From Cololabis saira (Eukaryota > Chordata > Actinopteri > Beloniformes > Belonidae): a DNA stretch of 64,000 nt. Where the stretch lies: assembly GCF_033807715.1 (NCBI RefSeq), contig NC_084596.1, forward strand, positions 37,410,879 to 37,474,878, given 5' to 3'. Positions 59,174 to 64,000 of this stretch are shown here, one piece after another; positions within the stretch are counted from its first letter, which is position 1, and every line of letters begins with the position of its first letter. The position numbers and the translations under genes are program-made. The notes beneath the pieces were generated by a model. That model was not told the DNA's origin and searched no databases. It saw only the letters and a list, made by a program, of their open reading frames with translations.

Positions 59174-62100
59174 ATGATGACTTGGTGGGTTTATTTATTA
59201 ATTATCATCACTCTTCTTGGACCTTCTGGACTAGTTTTGTTGCATACATGCCCACTTCCTGACTTTCCAGGCTCACACTCTCCTGTTGACAGAGACAATC
59301 TTAATCTTCACAATGAAATTCACCCTAGGTTGCAACAAAAACTGTTTAATACGCAAAGGAAGCAAGGAAGCATGTTGTTATATTTGGAGTCGCTAAAAGC
59401 ACTAAATGACATTTTTAATCCGTATATAGACTGGTTGAACAGTATGAACAATGTCAATGTTTCCTCATCTGTCAAAATTTCATGTGCAAAGAAACTCAAG
59501 AATGTTATTTTATTGTTGCTGTTGGTTTCAGGTAATATACAGCCAAATCCTGGTCCTGCACAAAGTATTCTTACACCAGAAGATTTCAAAAGTAGATCAG
59601 GTCTAGGCTTCATGCACCTCAATGTTAGAAGTCTTTTACCTAAATTAGACATGATAAAGCTATGGACTCTTACAACTGATGTTGATATCTTGGTTCTTTC
59701 AGAAACTTGGTTAAAAAGGTCAATATCCGATGATCTAATTGCTATTGATGGCTACAATATTTATAGATCCGACCGAGTAGGTAAAGGAGGCGGGGTTGCA
59801 ATCTATGTAAAATCAAAATTCTCTGGCTCTGTGTTACTTTCAATCTCCAAAGCTAGACAATTTGAGCTGCTTGCAATTAAAGTCAATCTGAATAAAAATC
59901 ATCACTTGACTGTAGTTGGATGCTACAGACCCCCATCAGCCACTAAAGAAGCAGTATCCTCACTGTTTGAGGCCCTACAAAATCTCTGTGACACTGAGGT
60001 TCTTCTCATGGGCGATCTTAACTGGGACTGGCTTTCCTCTGCATCTGATGGTATCAAAGATTTATGCAATTCATTGAACCTCACACAAATGATAAGTGCT
60101 CCTACTAGGCTAAATCCAAAAGATCAGAATAAAGCCACCCTACTAGATCTAATACTTACAAACATGCCCTATAAATATCCATCAACTGCAGTATTCTGCA
60201 ACGATGTAAGCGATCACTGTACAATTTCCACAATAAGAGATTCTAAACTAAGTAAATCCAAACCTCGCTATATTTTTAAAAGATACTTCAAACATTTTCA
60301 AAAACAAACCTTCCTTGGTGATTTGTACGAAAGTGATATGGGCAGAGTCAGTCTAATAAATGATGTGGAGTGTGCTTGGGAACATTTTTACAAGTCATTT
60401 AAAATGATTTGTGACAAACATGCCCCTATAAAGAAATTTAGAATATCTGGAAAAGATAACCCTTGGTTTACAGAAGAACTTGCCAAACTAATCAGGGAAA
60501 GAAATTTATCCTGGACTAAAGCGCGCTCCACTAATGCACCTGCTGATTGGACAACTTTTAAGGCCTTAAGAAACAAATGCACAGCCTTGACTAAGAAAAC
60601 AAAATCAGAATACTATTTAAATTCTATTTCAGAAAACCTAAACAACCCAACAAAGTTTTGGAAACAAATAAAATCCTTATCCAATACCAAAATCAAATCA
60701 AGCTTACCAGAAAAAATTAAGGTTAATGCAGTTGAAACTACTTCCAAAGAAGGCATTATAAAATGTTTTAATGAGCACTTTAAGTCAGCTGGTTCTGTCT
60801 CCAACATATGTGCAGCTGAAAAAACCCCAAGCTCAGCTGGTGAGACGCATTCATATAACACTGACAAAAGTCAAAACTGCTTCTCTTTTCAACCTATTCC
60901 ATGTGTGGAAATAAGGAAAGCTCTTAAAGCTATTAATCCAAGAAAATCTCCTGGACCAGATAATTTGGACCCTTATCTCCTGAAAACTGCAGCTGATTTT
61001 ATTGCTGAACCCATTTCTCATATTTTTAATCTGAGCCTCCAAATGAATATCATCCCCACAATATGGAAATCAGCTTTTGTTGTGCCACTTTTTAAAGGTG
61101 GGGACCCAACTGATCTCAACAACTATCGCCCTATCTCAAAATTGCCAATTCTAGCTAAAATATTCGAATCTCAAGTAAATTTTCAGATAAAACAGTACTT
61201 GGTAAACAATAATATTCTGTGTGAAACGCAGTCTGGTTTTAGGGCAGGACATAGCACCATAACTGCAACGATGTCTGTGCTTAATGACATCTGTAATGCT
61301 TTAGACCAGAAGAAACACTGTGTTGCACTGTTTATTGATTTAACCAAGGCTTTTGATTGTGTTAACCATGGATTACTGCTTAAAAAACTCAAAGATATTG
61401 GCTTTTCTGACCCAGCTGTTCACTGGTTCAGGAATTATCTTACAGACAGGACCCAATGTGTAGCTACAGATGGGCACCAGTCAGACTTTATCACAATTTC
61501 CAATGGGGTCCCTCAAGGTTCTGTTTTGGCTCCTGTCCTATTTACAGTTTTTATTAATGACATCGGGAGGAATCTGAACAGTGCAAAAATCCATCTTTAC
61601 GCAGATGACACAGTTATTCATTCGATCGCCCCCTCTCTTTCCCAAGCCATCAATGATCTCCAGTCTGCTTTTGAACAGCTCCAGACATCACTGACTGAAC
61701 TAAAGTTGGTCCTTAATGCCAAAAAAACCAGATTTATGACTTTTACCAGAACCCGTTCAACCAACATCGTCCATCCTGGAATACAAACTACAGGAGGAGA
61801 AACTATTGAAAGAGTAGCATCATATAAATACCTGGGTATCTGGTTGGATGACAAACTGTCATTTTCAGAACATGTGTCTCATCTGGTAAAGAAACTGAGG
61901 GTTTTGCTGGGGTTTTATTATAGAAACAAAACCTGTTTTAACATTGTTGCCAAGAAAAAACTGGTACAGGCAACTTTTTTAAGCACTCTGGACTACGGGG
62001 ATATTATTTATATGCATGCTGCCTCCTCAACACTTCATTGCCTTGACACAGTATATCACAGTGCTTTGCGTTTCATTACCAACTCAGCGTTTAGGACACA

Positions 62101-62446
62101 TCACTGTGTTCTCTATTCTCTGGTCTCCTGGCCCTCACTGACCCTAAGGAGACAACAACATTGGATTATTTTTATTTACAAAGCCATTCTGAATAAACTC
62201 CCCACATATCTGTCCAATTTGTTGTCTCCAGTTCACAGTGTGTACAGCTCCCGCTCTTCCACACGGAAGCTGTATAAAGTCCCCAGGATTAATACAGAAC
62301 TTGGCAAAGCAGCTTTCTCCTACGCTGCTCCCTGGTCCTGGAACAACATTCAGAACTGTCTTAAACTTTCTGGACTCATCTCCTTGGGTGAATTCAAGGT
62401 TCTTCTTAAGCAGAAACTAACAGAAATGTGCACCTGCTATTTTTAA
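59174..62446 (+). CDS. LINE polyprotein: endonuclease and reverse transcriptase
   Basis: A 1090-residue ORF. Residues 5-24 are a hydrophobic segment, and LLLLLVSGNIQPNPGP at about 113-128 ends in an NPGP motif resembling 2A peptides. An AP-type endonuclease follows, with LNVRSL near 148, SETW at 176-179, GDLN at 280-283 and SDH at 346-348. The reverse transcriptase spans about 590-850, with SPGPDNLDP, FIDLTKAFD at 720-728, NGVPQGSVLAP and the catalytic YADD at 809-812. A conserved C-terminal domain ends in CTCYF. No frameshift or stop is present and all visible catalytic residues are kept. It would act by target-primed reverse transcription in the nucleus. The clade (CR1, L2 or Rex1-like) is not settled. 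Confidence 0.92.
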   Translation: MMTWWVYLLIIITLLGPSGLVLLHTCPLPDFPGSHSPVDRDNLNLHNEIHPRLQQKLFNTQRKQGSMLLYLESLKALNDIFNPYIDWLNSMNNVNVSSSVKISCAKKLKNVILLLLLVSGNIQPNPGPAQSILTPEDFKSRSGLGFMHLNVRSLLPKLDMIKLWTLTTDVDILVLSETWLKRSISDDLIAIDGYNIYRSDRVGKGGGVAIYVKSKFSGSVLLSISKARQFELLAIKVNLNKNHHLTVVGCYRPPSATKEAVSSLFEALQNLCDTEVLLMGDLNWDWLSSASDGIKDLCNSLNLTQMISAPTRLNPKDQNKATLLDLILTNMPYKYPSTAVFCNDVSDHCTISTIRDSKLSKSKPRYIFKRYFKHFQKQTFLGDLYESDMGRVSLINDVECAWEHFYKSFKMICDKHAPIKKFRISGKDNPWFTEELAKLIRERNLSWTKARSTNAPADWTTFKALRNKCTALTKKTKSEYYLNSISENLNNPTKFWKQIKSLSNTKIKSSLPEKIKVNAVETTSKEGIIKCFNEHFKSAGSVSNICAAEKTPSSAGETHSYNTDKSQNCFSFQPIPCVEIRKALKAINPRKSPGPDNLDPYLLKTAADFIAEPISHIFNLSLQMNIIPTIWKSAFVVPLFKGGDPTDLNNYRPISKLPILAKIFESQVNFQIKQYLVNNNILCETQSGFRAGHSTITATMSVLNDICNALDQKKHCVALFIDLTKAFDCVNHGLLLKKLKDIGFSDPAVHWFRNYLTDRTQCVATDGHQSDFITISNGVPQGSVLAPVLFTVFINDIGRNLNSAKIHLYADDTVIHSIAPSLSQAINDLQSAFEQLQTSLTELKLVLNAKKTRFMTFTRTRSTNIVHPGIQTTGGETIERVASYKYLGIWLDDKLSFSEHVSHLVKKLRVLLGFYYRNKTCFNIVAKKKLVQATFLSTLDYGDIIYMHAASSTLHCLDTVYHSALRFITNSAFRTHHCVLYSLVSWPSLTLRRQQHWIIFIYKAILNKLPTYLSNLLSPVHSVYSSRSSTRKLYKVPRINTELGKAAFSYAAPWSWNNIQNCLKLSGLISLGEFKVLLKQKLTEMCTCYF

Positions 62447-62769
62447 TGTAAGGTATTGTAATGTTGTTTGCACTGTTTGTTGTTGTTGTTGTTGTTTTTA
62501 AATTGATTTTATTGTTGTTGCACCAGTTAAGCCTCTTGGCCAGGTCTCCCTCGTAAAAGAGATTCAGTCTCAAGGGATTTTCCTGGTAAAATAAAGGTTA
62601 AATAAAAATAATCCCCCCTCAACTCCAGTACTGCTGGTAGACACAGCAATAGTATGGATAGCTTTTAGCAGAGGCTTCAGACTTTCTCGTGTCCGGGATC
62701 CCCACAGCTCCTTGTATTCCCCAAATCCTTGAATACTTCTCCTCCTCTCGACTCGCGGGACCTCCGTAA

Positions 62770-62908
62770 ATTGATTTATGGTTCCGCGTTACACAAACGC
62801 AGAGCCTACGCCGTGGGGTACGCGGCGACGCGCATGTACGTTGCGCGTTGCCGCGTACCCTACGGCGTAGGCCTTGCGTCGATTTAGCGCGGAACCATAA
62901 ATCAGGCT
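62770..62908. mobile_element. GC-rich palindromic Harbinger-like MITE, copy 2
   Basis: Second copy of the same hairpin (TTGATTTATGGTTCCGCGTT ... GCGGAACCATAAATCAGGCT), inside the composite hAT block. Confidence 0.8.
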
Positions 62909-63479
62909 TTGCGAGTGAACGTCTCACGAGGGGCAGTCGCGTTGCGACGCCACTGTAGCCAAATCGCAAGGAGAGAACAGAGAACTGAGCTCATGAGAAG
63001 TCCCAGTACGCCAGAGGCTAATATTGAGAAGTGGGGGTACTCCGTACCGGCGCGTACCGGCCCACTTAAAGCACTGCGCTGGATAGACTTTCTTGTGCGC
63101 TGAGAATATGCGGGCAGTGCGCGATTGCGCACGCGCGCAGTTTAGAGGGAACATTGGTTATGAGTGTGCTTGCTGCGGGTTTTTTCAGCCACCATTTATA
63201 AAACTAACTTCATTCAGTTCAATATTTCATTTATGAAAAGCTTTCTCAATTAATCTCCAAAGAAAATTATATTGTTTGCGCATCAATTATTTAAAAAAAA
63301 AGAATATATATTATGGTTATATGAATACAAGCCTTTGATGCAAATTTGGTCTCTAAGTCTGCAATTATATCTTTGATGCACATGCATTTTATTTTTCATT
63401 TCTCTAGTCTTACTATGATTATATATCCCAGTTCAGAGGACAGGTTCGTCTTTTAAACAGGGATTCTTTGTCTCTCCAG

Positions 63480-63554
63480 GGTTTGATCCAGCAGCTGGTG
63501 ATAAAAGGTGATCCGAGAGCAGTTGAGGAGCAGTGTGAAGACGACGACCCCTAC
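63480..63554 (+). CDS. col15a1: col15a1 exon 6 (end of TSPN domain)
   Basis: Encodes GLIQQLVIKGDPRAVEEQCE and DDDPY (25 codons), the last strand with the second cysteine. The 8.6-kb intron before it contains the composite hAT/LINE block. Confidence 0.92.
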
Positions 63555-63738
63555 GTGAGACACAAGCACAACATTTCTGTTTTCAGTACATTCATGGAGC
63601 TCAAGAAATTAATATTGTTTTACTCGTAGTTTGAAATTATGTACTATTATGATACACTTTCATGGAGAGCACCGCCTTGCGGGTAAATTGCACTGTGACA
63701 AATCTGCCTGGACCAAACAATAGTGATGTTTGACTCAG

Positions 63739-63813
63739 GCCTCGGGGTACGCCAGTGGAGACGATGACAGGGAGACGGAGGAGGACCCGGTGAGGAAGGA
63801 TGGCGCGTGGCTG
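63739..63813 (+). CDS. col15a1: col15a1 exon 7 (acidic linker)
   Basis: Encodes ASGYASGDDDRETEEDPVRK and DGAWL, a Ser-Gly plus acidic run suited to chondroitin sulfate attachment. The end is taken at CTG|GTAGGT. An alternative donor CCG|GTGAGG would end it at 63789, also in frame. Confidence 0.7.
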
Positions 63814-64000
63814 GTAGGTTGACGAATAACAGATGGATCATTTATCTGATGTGGTGCCTGATGCTTCTGACCATGTGACCAAGTTTCACAAATAAGGTGA
63901 TGAGGTCTGAGGGGAAGTACTCAAGCAGCACTTTAGAGGTAACAGAGCAATTGCAAACAGGCCGTAACATCTTGGTGTCCACCTGTTGATCTCTGATGCC

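Larger units (their letters stand above)
58663..62610 (+). mobile_element. Full-length LINE (CR1/L2-like, APE type)
   Basis: A 3948-bp insertion with the perfect 11-bp target duplication ATCCCCCCTCA at 58652-58662 and 62611-62621. It has a 511-bp 5' leader, one intact ORF, a 164-bp 3' UTR with an inverted AGGTCTCCCTC..GAGA stem region, and a short AAATAA-type tail. The intact ORF and perfect duplication suggest recent insertion. The left duplication lies in a short CATCCCCCCT tandem, so its exact phase could shift. Confidence 0.88.
57391..63156. mobile_element. Composite hAT element, CAATGTTCCCTCTAA ends, 5.8 kb with nested elements
   Basis: Ends CAATGTTCCCTCTAA and TTTAGAGGGAACATTG are inverted and flanked by the perfect 8-bp duplication GTTATGAG (57383-57390, 63157-63164). 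No transposase of its own is seen. Within it lie a double-hairpin MITE, a minisatellite, a full-length LINE and a GC-rich hairpin. The whole block lies in the col15a1 exon 5-6 intron. Confidence 0.88.
23468..64000 (+). other. col15a1: col15a1-like multiplexin collagen gene, 5' part
   Basis: Multiplexin collagens are secreted basement-membrane proteoglycans whose C-terminal fragments (restin, endostatin) regulate vessels. Only the N-terminal non-collagenous region is in the window: two alternative signal-peptide exons, four exons of the thrombospondin-N-terminal-like domain, and an acidic exon. SHLDLTELIGSPLPP, RGGVLFAFTDA and YYTES fit COL15A1 better than COL18A1, which has LLQLLG at the first position. 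Two cysteines (MDCADPE and EEQCEDD) occupy the positions of the conserved pair. All junctions are phase-consistent. The collagen and endostatin-like parts lie beyond 64000. Confidence 0.88.

Overview
The window is nuclear DNA of a bony fish, most likely a spiny-rayed teleost. Its genes are split into short exons with GT-AG introns. The intergenic and intronic DNA is full of hAT, Tc1/mariner-like and PIF/Harbinger-like elements, L2/CR1-type LINEs and long microsatellites. Both genes recognised are on the + strand, and neither is complete here.

Gene 1 (1-15466, 3' UTR to about 16.3 kb) is the 3' half of a K+/Cl- cotransporter gene, closest to SLC12A5 (KCC2). Eighteen coding exons run from the last extracellular loop and TM6 to the stop codon. 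All exon phases join cleanly. The exons keep the two threonine sites used by the WNK-SPAK pathway and a KCC2-type serine in an SRGSIKRR context. There is also a 15-nt microexon. Two introns carry U12-type splice signals, and one of them has been enlarged by a hAT insertion.

Gene 2 (23468 to beyond 64000) is the 5' end of a multiplexin collagen gene, closest to COL15A1. Two separate first coding exons, each with its own signal peptide, are in phase with the same third exon. One pair lies at 23.47-23.81 kb. The other, at 50.24 kb, adds a Ser/Thr/Pro-rich mucin-like segment. They are followed by the exons of the thrombospondin-N-terminal-like (laminin-G-type) domain and the start of the acidic, probably glycosaminoglycan-bearing, stretch. 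The collagen repeats lie beyond the window.

Mobile DNA fills most of the rest. At least seven hAT families are present, many with 8-bp target duplications (TSDs). Six copies of one palindromic TA-flanked MITE occur. A decayed L2 is split by two later insertions, one a solo LTR. A composite block at 57391-63156 is a hAT element that contains hairpin MITEs, a minisatellite and a full-length LINE. That LINE has an uninterrupted 1090-codon ORF and a perfect 11-bp TSD. Another hAT copy, at 16906-17615, sits exactly between two 184-bp direct repeats.

No tRNA, rRNA, CRISPR array or minus-strand host gene was recognised.
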